Below, piece by piece: positions 27,001-36,587 of a DNA stretch of 64,000 bases. Source of the stretch: Streptococcus salivarius (GTDB taxonomy: Bacteria > Bacillota > Bacilli > Lactobacillales > Streptococcaceae); contig NZ_CP018187.1 in assembly GCF_009738225.1 (NCBI RefSeq), forward strand, positions 1,126,501-1,190,500, given 5' to 3'. Position 1 is the stretch's first letter, and every line of letters begins with the position of its first letter. The notes beneath the pieces are model-generated. The model was not told the DNA's origin. It ran no database searches and saw only the letters and a list, made by a program, of their open reading frames with translations. The position numbers were made by a program, and so were the translations under genes.

Positions 27001-28354
27001 TGGAAAAACAGATTCGTTTTCGTAAGCAATCGCTTATCTTGTCTTCTGTAGCTCTTGCTACTATCTTTGCAGGGACTGCTGTATCAGCCGATGAAACAGC
27101 AACAACAACGCCAGCAACTCCTGTTACGACGACTGAGGCAGCAACTCAATCAACAACAGCTCAAACACCTATTGCCAAAGCAACTGAAGAGATTAAAGCT
27201 AAGGCCAATACGCCAGTAATCCCAGTAGAAAATGCAAAAGTGGGAGATGTTGTAGGCGTCGATGTTAATGCTACAGAGCCAACAGTAACAGCAAAAGAAA
27301 GCACTGATGGAACTGAGGCTATCGCAACAGCATCTGCGACAGCAACCGTTAAAACAACAACGCTTGCTGACAAGAATACACCTGTTGGTAAGTCAGAGCC
27401 TGTCAAATCAAGCGAGACAGCAACATCAACTGAAGAAACAGATGAATATGTGGCAACAACGACTAAAACTGTCAATAATTCGACTGTTGTCGAAGTTGTT
27501 AAAGAGGATGATGTGGTGAATCGCCAAGAAGTCAAAGGAACTACTGACATCGTCTTTATTGTCGATAAATCTGGTTCAATGGATAGCCACATCACTGACG
27601 TAGCTAATAACATTGAAAAATTAGTGCGGGATTTGGAATCTAAAAATGTGCAAGCACGTCTTGGTTTGGTTGACTATGAATCAAGCAAAAACACAGCTTA
27701 CCATGATTTCGGAGGTTCTAAATTCACCACGGATACGAACGCTTTTATTGGTAAATTAAAAGCCATCCGTACTACTGGTTCAGACGAGGAAGCAACAACA
27801 GCATTATCACATATTGCAACTTCACCTGATTATACTTGGGGAACTGGTAAGAACAATCGTAGCTTCGCCTTCTTGGTCACTGACGAAGATATCGACCTTA
27901 CTCCCAAAACACCAACTAAAGATGCTACACTAAAAGCCCTTCAAGATGCTGGGATTTCTTTGACCCATTGGTAAAAGGAACGAATGGTCTCTACCTCGAT
28001 ATCGATAAATATTTCGCTGATCTTTTGAACAAGCAATTCTCAAACTACGTTATTGAAACTGTTCAAGAAGGACGTGTTTATCGTATTCAAACGGATACTT
28101 ACGAAGTGATTGCTACGACTCACTTGGTTACTAAAGCAACTAACCAGACTGAAATGGCGCAACCAGCAACTCCAACTGTACCAGGAAATGTATACTACGT
28201 TGAGGGTACGGTCTACGAGGCACCAACGCTATTACAACCAACACATAAAGAGCTTCCAGAAACAGGTTCTAGCCAATCTGCTGCTCTAGTTTCACTTGGT
28301 CTTATCAGTGCGGCACTCGGCTTAGGCATGGCAGTCAAACCAAAACGTAACTAA
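27000..28354 (+). pseudogene. LPXTG-anchored VWA-domain surface protein, disrupted
   Basis: The first frame (27000-27974) has a signal peptide (SLILSSVALATIFAGTAVSADE), a Thr/Ala-rich linker and a VWA domain. The domain's MIDAS motif DKSGSM begins at Asp189 (TDIVFIVDKSGSMDS). The frame stops after QDAGISLTHW. The rest continues in another frame from about 27968 (KGTNGLYLDIDKYFADLL), through a Pro-rich stretch, to LPETG, a hydrophobic segment and KPKRN, the sortase signal. So the frame is broken inside or just after the VWA domain, by an indel or an out-of-frame deletion. Intact versions would be sortase-linked adhesins. The second half has no ribosome binding site. Confidence 0.8.
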
Positions 28355-28398
28355 CTCCTCGTTTGAGTTAAACACTTAATTATTGCACCCCGTGATTT

Positions 28399-28430
28399 AC
28401 ACCCCAAAATTAAGGTTTTGGGGTGTTTTT
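28399..28430 (+). terminator. Terminator after the LPXTG pseudogene
   Basis: ACACCCCAAAA / TTTTGGGGTGT stem followed by T5. Confidence 0.85.
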
Positions 28431-28542
28431 GGATTGGTATGTGACACGTATACCATAAAAACTATACTTTTCATACCATCCATATGGCCAGTTCTATTTA
28501 TCTTCACTATGATATAATAGTTAGTAACATTGGAGGGAAATT

Positions 28543-31257
28543 ATGTTAGATCAGCTTTCATTTAAAGGACAATGGCGACAGTATCAACAACGTGTTCTTG
28601 ATAAATCAGAAAGTTTTATGGATGATGGAAAGATTCACTTGGTCGCTGCTCCTGGCTCTGGAAAAACGACCTTAGGAATTGAATTCATACGGCGTTTTGG
28701 TAATCCAACTTTAATTCTAGTTCCGACAGTTACTATCCGCCAACAATGGGTGGACCGGATCAAACAAGCTTTTTTAAGTGATGCTAACCAAGCAGAACAA
28801 CTCATTTCACAAGACTTAAAGAGGCCTAAAATGATTACGGTTGCGACTTATCAGGCATTACATAGTGCCATGAACCAAGTTGTTGGTGATGGTCTTATCG
28901 AAGACACAGATGATACAGCTCAACAAGAGCATTTTAATTTTCAAGATTTTGATATCCGAAAAACATTTGAGGATAAAGATTTAGGGACTCTTTGTTTGGA
29001 TGAGTGCCATCATTTAAGAAATGAATGGTGGAAGAGTTTAGAGATTTTTCGTAAATCCTTTCCTAAAATTAAGATGATTTCCTTGACAGCGACCCCTCCA
29101 TACGAAGGAGAACCTGCTCTTTGGGAGCGTTACATCAGCATGTGTGGTGAGATTGATGAAGAAATTACAGTGCCTGAACTGGTTAAGGAAGGGACGCTCT
29201 GTCCTCACCAGGACTATGTCTACTTCGCCTTTCCAACAAAGGAAGAACGTGCACAATTGGACCAGTTTGATAAGCAGAAACTTAACTTTCTATCTAAATT
29301 GTCTAGAGATATAAACTTTTCGAACACTATTCAGTCTAGTCCAGCACTAAGTGGCCAAATTGGCTATGATGACCTATTGGCTAATCCTAAATACCTTTCC
29401 GCTACCCTGATTTTCTTACGGTCTAAAGAATTGCCTTTTCCTCAACGTTTTCAAGAACTTCTCTCTGCAAAAACCTTGCCAACTTTTACTCTTGAGTGGT
29501 TTGAAACCTTGCTTAATGGCGTGATTTTCCAAGTCCCAAATTGGTATGGATTTACCGAGGAAGCCTTTAATCAGCTAAAGAGTGATTTGAAAGCAAATGG
29601 TCTTATCGAGAGAAATCAAGTTAAACTTATCCGGAATAAGAAGCAAGATGTCCTGCTTAATCAATCATTGGGAAAACTCAATGCTATTAGAGATATTTTT
29701 AAGGCAGAATACCAGTCTCTAGGAAATAATCTCCGTCAACTTGTTTTGACAGACTTTATACGTAAGGATTTTCAAATTCATCTAGGCGATAACAGTGCAC
29801 AATTTACCCAACTAGGTGTGTTATCTTACTTTGAATCTATTCGTAGAGAAATGATTGAACAGTCTTGGACGGTGCCTGTGGCTGTATTGACAGGAAGTAT
29901 AGTGATTATTCCAACTTCAGCTAAAGAACATCTAGAGCGACTCATTCCTAATTCTCGTTTATCCTATGATGTTATTGGACAGTTGAGCCAAGAAGACTAT
30001 CTTAAGGTGAGTGTTTCTGGTTCTCACCATGATCTAGTGACTACCCTTACCCAACTTTTCCAAGAAGGACATATTCAGGTGATTATTGGGACCAAGTCTT
30101 TATTGGGCGAAGGTTGGGATGCCCCTTGTGTTAACTCCCTTATTTTAGCTAGTTTTGTTGGAAGCTTCATGCTAAGTAATCAGATGCGAGGCCGTGCCAT
30201 CCGTGTCTGCCCAGACAATCCTAATAAAACGAGTAATATCTGGCATTTGGTTTCTATTAATTTATCACCTAGGAGATGGTTTGATTTTCAAGATGAGAAA
30301 GAAAAATACGATGAGACATTAGAGCTACAGTTGTATGTACTTAGTCCTGACTTAGATTTGTTAGATCGGCGTATGACACAGTTTCTGGGCCTCCATTATC
30401 AAGAGCCTACTATCGAATCTGGTATTGATCGCCTTGACCTCAATCAAATAACTTTTAGCCGAAAGGGTCTAGAAAAACTTAATCAAAATGCCATTACACT
30501 ATCTCAAAAACGTCAGGAGCTTAAAGACCGTTGGCAACAAGCCCTCCCGCTATACGAAGAAATGGAAGTGGTCAACCAAGTTGAGGTCGACAAACAATTT
30601 CTACCGTTGGTATACCTTAATGATTGGATGAAGGCCTTTCTTATTTCCCAAGCCCTTGCTGCCACTTTTTTTATTATTGATTTGGGAAGATATTTGATTG
30701 TTGGGAAGCCGTTTGATCAAAGCCTACCAATATTCTTACTTGCGCTACTTGTACTGGCTATCTTTTGGGGAAGATATTTTATCTATAAGAGCCCCTATAA
30801 ACGTTTGGAAATTTTTGGCAAAGCTATCCATCAAGCCCTGCTGGATTCAGGTCAGATTGAGACTAAAGAATCTGCTCCTAGAGTGGTAAAAGACAGTAAA
30901 CAAGCGATTTATAACGCCATCTATCTCAAGGGTGCTAGCATGAGGGAAAAAGAAATCTTTGCTCAGACTATGACTGAATTTTTCGCTCCTATCGAAAATC
31001 AGCGCTATATCTTAAAGGCTTGTCACAAAGTGAAGGACCAAACCGAATTTTTTGCCGTTCCAAGTATGTTTGAAAAGCGAAAGGCAGATGCAGAGTCTTT
31101 CCTCCGACATATACAAAAAAGCCTAGGAAAATATGATCTTATTTATACGCGAAGTGTTCAAGGTCGTCCTATTCTCCTAGAAGCCCGCATCAAGGCACTT
31201 GGAAATAAGCAAGAACGAACAGTTACACATAAAAAAGTCATGTCAACTTTAGAATGA
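28543..31257 (+). CDS. DEAD/DEAH-box (SF2) helicase-like protein with two C-terminal membrane segments
   Basis: 904 residues. SF2 motifs: Walker A APGSGKT (36-42), motif II DECH (153-156), motif III SLTATP (180-185) and motif VI QMRGRAIR (from 547). After the helicase core come a charged stretch and then two hydrophobic segments, about 697-720 (FLISQALAATFFIIDLGRY) and 727-748 (LPIFLLALLVLAIFWGRYF). A soluble tail of about 155 residues follows. The combination of helicase core and membrane hairpin is unusual and I cannot name the family. GGAGGG precedes the ATG. It stands next to a HAD phosphatase with 72 nt between. A role in defence or DNA uptake is possible but not shown. Confidence 0.8.
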   Translation: MLDQLSFKGQWRQYQQRVLDKSESFMDDGKIHLVAAPGSGKTTLGIEFIRRFGNPTLILVPTVTIRQQWVDRIKQAFLSDANQAEQLISQDLKRPKMITVATYQALHSAMNQVVGDGLIEDTDDTAQQEHFNFQDFDIRKTFEDKDLGTLCLDECHHLRNEWWKSLEIFRKSFPKIKMISLTATPPYEGEPALWERYISMCGEIDEEITVPELVKEGTLCPHQDYVYFAFPTKEERAQLDQFDKQKLNFLSKLSRDINFSNTIQSSPALSGQIGYDDLLANPKYLSATLIFLRSKELPFPQRFQELLSAKTLPTFTLEWFETLLNGVIFQVPNWYGFTEEAFNQLKSDLKANGLIERNQVKLIRNKKQDVLLNQSLGKLNAIRDIFKAEYQSLGNNLRQLVLTDFIRKDFQIHLGDNSAQFTQLGVLSYFESIRREMIEQSWTVPVAVLTGSIVIIPTSAKEHLERLIPNSRLSYDVIGQLSQEDYLKVSVSGSHHDLVTTLTQLFQEGHIQVIIGTKSLLGEGWDAPCVNSLILASFVGSFMLSNQMRGRAIRVCPDNPNKTSNIWHLVSINLSPRRWFDFQDEKEKYDETLELQLYVLSPDLDLLDRRMTQFLGLHYQEPTIESGIDRLDLNQITFSRKGLEKLNQNAITLSQKRQELKDRWQQALPLYEEMEVVNQVEVDKQFLPLVYLNDWMKAFLISQALAATFFIIDLGRYLIVGKPFDQSLPIFLLALLVLAIFWGRYFIYKSPYKRLEIFGKAIHQALLDSGQIETKESAPRVVKDSKQAIYNAIYLKGASMREKEIFAQTMTEFFAPIENQRYILKACHKVKDQTEFFAVPSMFEKRKADAESFLRHIQKSLGKYDLIYTRSVQGRPILLEARIKALGNKQERTVTHKKVMSTLE

Positions 31258-31329
31258 TAAATAGCCCTAACCACTTTAACCGTTTTTATCATGATATAAT
31301 AAACCAAAGAGAATATATTGGAGAATTCT

Positions 31330-31965
31330 ATGACACTCACACATATTTTTTTCGACCTAGATGGTACCCTCGTTGATAGTTCTGAGGGTATTCACAATGG
31401 TTTTGTTCAAACTTTTGAAAGACTGGGCCTTCCTGTTCCTAGTGATCAGAAAATTCGTACCTTTATGGGACCACCTCTCGAGGTAACCTTTAAAGAAGAG
31501 GTTAGTGAAGAAGGTGCTGCCAAAGCTGTCAAGATTTATCGTGACTATTATGAGACCAAAGGACAATTGGAAGCTCACCTCTATGATGGTATTAAGGAAG
31601 TTCTTGAACAACTTAGTAAAGACCCTAACAAGAAAATCTTTATCACAACTTCAAAAAATGAACCCATTGCCCTAGAAATGTGCCAACACCTTGGTATTAC
31701 TGAATATTTTGAAGGTATTTATGGATCTACCCCTGCTGCTTTTCATAAGGCTGATGTCTTGCAGCGTGCCATTACTGAAAATCAAGCCCCTAAAGACCAG
31801 TCCGTCATTGTTGGTGATACCAAGTTTGATTTGATTGGTGGAAAAACAGTTGGCATCAAAACAATAGCGGTGACCTGGGGATTCGGGGCTAACGAAACCC
31901 TATTAGCAGAAAATCCAGATTTTGTAACTGAGACTACCCAAGAACTCTGGGATATTTTGAAATAA
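31330..31965 (+). CDS. HAD family phosphatase (phosphoglycolate phosphatase-like)
   Basis: 211 residues from ATG 31330. A TTG four codons earlier is part of the ribosome binding site (GGAGAATTCT), so it is not used. HAD motifs: FFDLDGTLVDSS (nucleophile Asp), ITTSKN (motif II) and IVGDTKFDLIGGK (motif IV). The cap is of the helical C1 type (HNGFVQTFERLGL). Such enzymes dephosphorylate small phosphate esters; the substrate is unknown. A terminator follows. Confidence 0.9.
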   Translation: MTLTHIFFDLDGTLVDSSEGIHNGFVQTFERLGLPVPSDQKIRTFMGPPLEVTFKEEVSEEGAAKAVKIYRDYYETKGQLEAHLYDGIKEVLEQLSKDPNKKIFITTSKNEPIALEMCQHLGITEYFEGIYGSTPAAFHKADVLQRAITENQAPKDQSVIVGDTKFDLIGGKTVGIKTIAVTWGFGANETLLAENPDFVTETTQELWDILK

Positions 31966-31983
31966 TAAGTGATACATGAAAAG

Positions 31984-32012
31984 AGCATGACTAGACAATC
32001 ATGCTTTTTTTC
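31984..32012 (+). terminator. Terminator between convergent HAD and nucleoside phosphorylase genes
   Basis: AGCATGA / TCATGCT stem followed by seven T. Confidence 0.8.
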
Positions 32013-32025
32013 TATTGAATCTAGA

Positions 32026-32790
32026 TTACATCTGAACAATGATATCCAGACAAAGCTCCAAAGCCTTATCAAAAGCCTCTGAGCCCCAATCTCTTTGATC
32101 GTAATTGTCAATATCTGCAAGGGAATCTGCCGTAAAGAGTAGTAATCCCCAAATAGCTCCTCGAAGTTGAGCAACTGCTGCAAGTGCAGAACATTCCATC
32201 TCTACAACACTACATCCCTCTTCAATGCGATAGGAAACCTTATCTGGTGTTTCTCTATAAAAACCATCTGTCGACCAGGTCATGACCTCTTCATAGGGGA
32301 TTTTCTTTTGTTTTAAAGTTTTCTCAATAGCTTCCAGAGCTTGTTTATTCATGTCTATATAGCGGGATGGAGCTACATAGTGGTAACTCGCTCCTTCATC
32401 CCTCAACGCTCTAGTAGGAATCAAAAAAACATTTTCCTTCATGTTTACCAAAACGCCACAAGTTCCAGTTGAAATGATTTGCTTTACGCCATAACCAATC
32501 AACCAATCCAGAAATTGTGCAGCTGCAGCTGAACCAACTGGAGCTTGAGCCAAGCAAATCTCCTCCCCATTGTAAGTCATAACAAATATAGGATAAGTTT
32601 TGGTCGCAGAGACAAACTCTCCAACTTTTTCAGCACCAACAGCATTCGCATAGCGTTCGATTTCTTCTTCTAAAAAGGCGTAAATACACTTAGCCGGTAA
32701 GTTCAAGTCTAAATCCTCATGGGTTGGCATAATCACAGCCTGAGGATTGTCATCAAACTCTAAAATTGGGATTTCATGTTTGTGTATCAT
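32026..32790 (-). CDS. Nucleoside phosphorylase (uridine phosphorylase / PNP family)
   Basis: 254 residues of the PNP/UDP family, cleaving nucleosides with phosphate to base and ribose-1-phosphate. The phosphate site and glycine loop lie in APVGSAAAAQFLDWLIGYG and IISTGTCGVL, and the ribose-binding CSVVEMECSALAAVAQLRG is intact. An Asp in LFTADSLAD sits where the base is contacted. Substrate (uridine or purine) is not certain. AGGAGGTAAC precedes the ATG. Confidence 0.88.
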   Translation of the reverse strand: MIHKHEIPILEFDDNPQAVIMPTHEDLDLNLPAKCIYAFLEEEIERYANAVGAEKVGEFVSATKTYPIFVMTYNGEEICLAQAPVGSAAAAQFLDWLIGYGVKQIISTGTCGVLVNMKENVFLIPTRALRDEGASYHYVAPSRYIDMNKQALEAIEKTLKQKKIPYEEVMTWSTDGFYRETPDKVSYRIEEGCSVVEMECSALAAVAQLRGAIWGLLLFTADSLADIDNYDQRDWGSEAFDKALELCLDIIVQM

Positions 32791-33053
32791 CTGTTACCTC
32801 CTAAGTTTTAAGAATTATTATATCAAAAATTCAAACTGATTATATGATTTCATATAATCTATTAGCTTATAATCAAGAAAAATAGATGATTAAATCATAA
32901 CACCTAAAAAAAGACATGAATCTGTTTTAGTCAGAAACATGTCTTATTTGTGTTCTATTCAAGAAAGATTATTTCAATTATCTTTTATTGTCTCACGAAA
33001 ACTTCTGATGTTAAGAATCTATTCACGATACTCTGATGACTGTAGAAGAAGAC
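32791..33053. other. Intergenic region with an orphan hairpin
   Basis: No gene seen. AAGACATG (32911-32918) pairs with CATGTCTT (32938-32945), with a T-run on the minus strand, so it looks like a minus-strand terminator. No minus-strand gene lies between it and copA's own terminator. It may be what is left of a lost gene. Confidence 0.45.
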
Positions 33054-33098
33054 AAAAAAATGGTACAGAATATTAAATGAATTCTGTACCATTTTTTT
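33054..33098 (-). terminator. Terminator after copA
   Basis: GGTACAGAAT / ATTCTGTACC perfect 10-bp stem flanked by T-runs on both strands. Confidence 0.85.
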
Positions 33099-33105
33099 AT
33101 TGAGT

Positions 33106-35328
33106 CTAATCAATTTTCGCAACATTGAGAAGCAGCGAGCTAGTCAAAACAGACACAGAACTAAGGGCCATAGCAAGACCTGCTAGTTCTGGATTGAGGG
33201 TCAATCCCAGTCCTACAAAGACTCCAGCAGCAATTGGAATCCCAAGGATATTGTAGATAGAGGCCCAGAAGAGATTGAGTAAGATCCTGCGGAAGGTCTT
33301 TTGACTCATGTCAAAGGCGCGCACAACGCCAAGCAAATCATTTTGCGTGAGCACGATGCCACCGGACTCGATCGCAATATCCGTTCCAGATCCCATAGCG
33401 ATCCCCACATCCGCGATCGAGAGAGCTGGAGCATCATTGATCCCATCTCCAACAAACGCGACCTTGCTAGCTTCTTGCAGTTTTTGGATGGCGCTAGCTT
33501 TTTCTTGAGGAAGGACATCAGCAATGACGGTGTCAATTCCCACTTGCTTAGCAATAGCTTGGGCCACCCGTTCATTATCCCCCGTTAACATGACCGTTTT
33601 CAAGCCCCGTTCTTTGAGCTTTTTGATCGCTTCTTTTGAGCTGGCCTTCGGAGCATCTTGAATGGCAATCAAGCCAATCACTTGCCCATCCACAGACAAA
33701 CTGATCACTGTTTTGGCCTGCTCTTGCAACTCTACCATCCGTTTTTCAAGCTCCGGATCCATCGCTGTCCCGTCATGAAGTTTGCCATTTCCCAAGGTCA
33801 CCAACTGCTGGTCGATCTGACCTTGGACCCCTTTTCCTTCAATCGCTTGGAAGTTTTCCACAGGGGATAACACCAAACCTTTTTCTTCTGCTTGGGATAA
33901 CACCGCTTGGGCTAGTGGATGTTCTGAAAAAGTTTCAAGACTAGCAGCCAGTGTCAAGACACGCGCTTCATCTCCTACAACATCGGTTACAAGTGGTTGG
34001 CCAATGGTAATAGTCCCTGTCTTATCAAACACAACGGTTTGAATCTTTTGCACTTCTTGAAGAACTGTTCCATTTTTAATCAGAACCCCCATCTTGGCAC
34101 TACGGCCGGTTCCGACCATCAGGGCTGTTGGGGTTGCTAAACCAAGGGCACAAGGACAGGCAATAATGAGGACAGAGACTGCATAGAGCATGGCCTCTTG
34201 AAGCGACGCGCCCAGAAGCACGGACCAAACCCAGAAAGTCGCAATGGCCAAAATCGTCACCACTGGAACAAAGATACCTGAAATCTTATCCGTCAAATCT
34301 TGAATAGGAGCACGACTGGATTGGGCCATTTTGACAAAGTCCACAATTTGAGATAAGAGGGTCTCACTACCGACTTTTTCAGCCTTAAAGAGAATGGTCC
34401 CATTGCTGTTGATAGTGGAGCCGATAACTGCATCACCAACTGATTTTTCCACAGGCAAGCTTTCACCTGTCACCATCGACTCATCAATGGTCGTACTTCC
34501 TTCTACAATCGTCCCATCAACCGCAATCTTTTCCCCAGGACGGACCCGAATCAAGTCATTAATTTGGATATCTTCTGCCGCCACCTCGACATAGTTCCCA
34601 TCACGGAGAACTTGAGCCGTTTTTGCCTGCAAATCCAACAACTTTTCCACAGCCTCAGAGGCATTGTTACGCATCCGTTCTTCAAAGATTTGCCCTAAAA
34701 GGATAAAGAAGATGATAAAACCCGCAGCCTCAAAGTATACTGGCTGACCAGTAAAAAGGGCAAATACACTATAGACATAGGCTACCAGGGTTCCAAGAGC
34801 TACCAAGGTATCCATATTGGAATGGTGCTTCTTAAATGAGGCCCAGGCACTCTTGATAAAAGGTACTCCTGCTACCAACATGATCGGCGTTGTCGCTAGA
34901 AAAGTCCCCCAGCGACTGACTGAATGGGATACAAATCCTGCCCACATCCCGATCATCAAGATCAATAAAGGAAGGGTAAAGATACTAGTAATCCAAAAGC
35001 GACCCCGTAAACTTAAGACACGACGGCGTTTTTCCACAACCGAGTAGGAACCCTTTTGCATCTTCATTCCACATGAAAACTCGAAGTCCCCTGTTTCTGT
35101 CGGGGTAAAGGATATCACCTTATCCACACCGACTTCCAAAGGCTCTAAAATCCCCTGATCTTCAAATAAAATTTCCTTGTAACAACCGGAAGGATTGACC
35201 CGATGGAAGGTGATTTCAGCAGGGATCCCTTTTTGAAGTTGAAATTCCTTTGGACTATAGCCTTTTTCTGCTGTAATACGGATCTTTTGCACTCCGTTTT
35301 CCACAACTGCTTTTTGTTTTTCTACCAT
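33106..35328 (-). CDS. copA: Copper-exporting P1B-type ATPase with N-terminal cupredoxin-like domain
   Basis: 740 residues from the ATG at 35328, which has AAAGGAG; a frame opening 7 codons earlier lacks this. The first ~100 residues form a cupredoxin-like domain (SGCYKEILF and [12 protein letters not shown]) instead of the usual HMA metal-binding domains. ATPase motifs: TGESLPV, the metal-site CPC ([12 protein letters not shown]), the phosphorylated DKTGT, HP in FSEHPLAQ, and GDGINDAP. It exports Cu(I). The N-terminal domain resembles the neighbouring CupA, which is thought to hand copper to it. It is the last gene of copY-cupA-copA. Confidence 0.95.
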   Translation of the reverse strand: MVEKQKAVVENGVQKIRITAEKGYSPKEFQLQKGIPAEITFHRVNPSGCYKEILFEDQGILEPLEVGVDKVISFTPTETGDFEFSCGMKMQKGSYSVVEKRRRVLSLRGRFWITSIFTLPLLILMIGMWAGFVSHSVSRWGTFLATTPIMLVAGVPFIKSAWASFKKHHSNMDTLVALGTLVAYVYSVFALFTGQPVYFEAAGFIIFFILLGQIFEERMRNNASEAVEKLLDLQAKTAQVLRDGNYVEVAAEDIQINDLIRVRPGEKIAVDGTIVEGSTTIDESMVTGESLPVEKSVGDAVIGSTINSNGTILFKAEKVGSETLLSQIVDFVKMAQSSRAPIQDLTDKISGIFVPVVTILAIATFWVWSVLLGASLQEAMLYAVSVLIIACPCALGLATPTALMVGTGRSAKMGVLIKNGTVLQEVQKIQTVVFDKTGTITIGQPLVTDVVGDEARVLTLAASLETFSEHPLAQAVLSQAEEKGLVLSPVENFQAIEGKGVQGQIDQQLVTLGNGKLHDGTAMDPELEKRMVELQEQAKTVISLSVDGQVIGLIAIQDAPKASSKEAIKKLKERGLKTVMLTGDNERVAQAIAKQVGIDTVIADVLPQEKASAIQKLQEASKVAFVGDGINDAPALSIADVGIAMGSGTDIAIESGGIVLTQNDLLGVVRAFDMSQKTFRRILLNLFWASIYNILGIPIAAGVFVGLGLTLNPELAGLAMALSSVSVLTSSLLLNVAKID

Positions 35329-35338
35329 ACCTACTCCT

Positions 35339-35710
35339 TTATTCCACAATCATGTGACCATGCATCATGTTCATTCCACATGAATACCCATATTCGCCCG
35401 CTTTTTCTGGCGTAATTTCAATGACATGTTTTTCACCTAAAGGCAAATCTTCATGAACGCCAAAATCTGGAAAGATCACTTGAGCCAGACATGAAGATGG
35501 ATCCTTGCGATTAAAGATGATCCGTGCTGGAACATTCTTTTTCAGGACAATGGTTTCAGGCGAATAGCCCCCCATGACTTCGACTTCAATTTCTTGATAA
35601 CCTGATTTCTGACGAGCGTGGCCGCTTACCTTTTCATGCTCTGCAAAGAACCACCAAGCAATAAAAGCAACCAAAAGTAAACAAACAATACTAATTAACA
35701 ATCCAAACAT
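35339..35710 (-). CDS. cupA: Membrane-anchored copper chaperone with cupredoxin fold
   Basis: 123 residues, the size of pneumococcal CupA. One membrane segment ([19 protein letters not shown]) is followed by a cupredoxin-like domain with SSCLAQVIF and [12 protein letters not shown], whose Cys and Met residues bind Cu(I). It lies between copY and copA, 10 nt from copA. Known role: it takes up intracellular Cu(I) and passes it to CopA. Function here is by homology and operon position. Confidence 0.92.
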   Translation of the reverse strand: MFGLLISIVCLLLVAFIAWWFFAEHEKVSGHARQKSGYQEIEVEVMGGYSPETIVLKKNVPARIIFNRKDPSSCLAQVIFPDFGVHEDLPLGEKHVIEITPEKAGEYGYSCGMNMMHGHMIVE

Positions 35711-35725
35711 GGAATTTCCTTCTTT

Positions 35726-36124
35726 CTATGACATACAATTGCAGCGGACTGTTTCGACAGCCTCTGCTTTCTTTTCTTCGAGGACCTGCTGTAGCTGATT
35801 AAGATCTGCAAGCGTAAAGTCACTCGCCTGAACCAAGTTTTCAAGAACCTGAACAATTCTTTTTGAGCAAACCTTGTCTTTCACCTCCTCAACCACCAAG
35901 TCTAAACTCTGGTCCTGCGTCAACAATGCCGAGTAAACAAAGGCTTTGCCTGTTTTTTCTCTAGTCAAGCACCCCTTTTCCACCAAGCGGAGCAAGAGGG
36001 TCTTGATGGTCGACTTCGACCAGTCAAAGCGCTCGGACAAGACGGCAATCAAATCCGTGCTGGTCTGCTTGCCTTCCATCCAGATAATCTTCATGATGCG
36101 CCATTCCGCATTGGAAATCTGCAT
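35726..36124 (-). CDS. copY: CopY-family copper-responsive repressor
   Basis: 132 residues of the BlaI/MecI/CopY winged-helix family (AEWRIMKIIWMEGKQTS, then WSKSTIKTLLLRLVEKG). The C-terminus ends RCNCMS, a single CxC motif, whereas Enterococcus CopY has two. The repressor is released from the cop box when Cu(I) replaces Zn(II). AGGAGAGG precedes the start. Two cop boxes lie in its own promoter. Confidence 0.93.
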   Translation of the reverse strand: MQISNAEWRIMKIIWMEGKQTSTDLIAVLSERFDWSKSTIKTLLLRLVEKGCLTREKTGKAFVYSALLTQDQSLDLVVEEVKDKVCSKRIVQVLENLVQASDFTLADLNQLQQVLEEKKAEAVETVRCNCMS

Positions 36125-36143
36125 GACCTCTCCTTTTTAAATC

Positions 36144-36196
36144 TACATTTGTAAACCTTACAATGTCATTCTACTCCTAAGGTTTACATTTGTCAA
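36144..36196 (-). promoter_or_regulatory. cop promoter with two CopY operators
   Basis: Promoter TTGACA (36191-36196), 17 nt, TAGAAT (36168-36173). The cop box TACATTTGTA (36144-36153) matches TACANNTGTA. A second copy with one mismatch, TACATTTGTC (36185-36194), overlaps the -35 box. Confidence 0.88.
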
Positions 36197-36332
36197 CTAA
36201 AAGTTATAAAAAAAACAAATCTTCCTTTGAAAATTTGTCTGGTTGGGCTTTTTTCACTCCTTATTTTTATCTCCCTAAATTGTCAAATTAAGTTAGATTT
36301 TTCATGTAAGTCAGAAAAACTTGGTATGGTGT

Positions 36333-36583
36333 TTAATAATTCAAAGACTTCCTAGGAATTCTATTTCTTTTATCAGCTGTAGCTGATAAATAATTTTGAG
36401 AAATATTCGTAAAATCCATTTGTTTAGGTAGTCCATTTCGTCTTAATAAGCCATTAGAATGTTCATTGAGACCTTGTTGCCCAGGACATCCTGGATCCGC
36501 AAAGAAAATATCAATGTCATGTGCATTCGAAATAGATTTCCAATTATAAAATTCTTTTCCGCAATCAAAAGTGATCGACTTAA
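36333..36583 (-). pseudogene. IS30-family transposase, C-terminal remnant
   Basis: The minus strand reads as about 83 residues without a start. It begins KSITFDCGKEFYNW, continues FFADPGCPGQQGLNEHSNG and GLLRRNGLPKQMDF, and ends ADKRNRIPRKSLNY then stop. The spacing of D and E in this pattern matches the end of the IS30 DDE domain. Upstream it runs straight into the 3' end of the alcohol dehydrogenase gene (stop 36588), marking a breakpoint. No inverted repeats were found. Confidence 0.85.
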
Positions 36584-36587
36584 TTCG

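Noticed and set aside
27161..27613. 150-codon open frame antisense to the LPXTG gene
   Set aside because: It mirrors the Thr/Ala-rich low-complexity region (Val/Ser-rich antisense) and has no ribosome binding site.
33301..34594. Plus-strand open frames opposite copA
   Set aside because: Shadows of the ATPase reading frame; no ribosome binding sites or family motifs.
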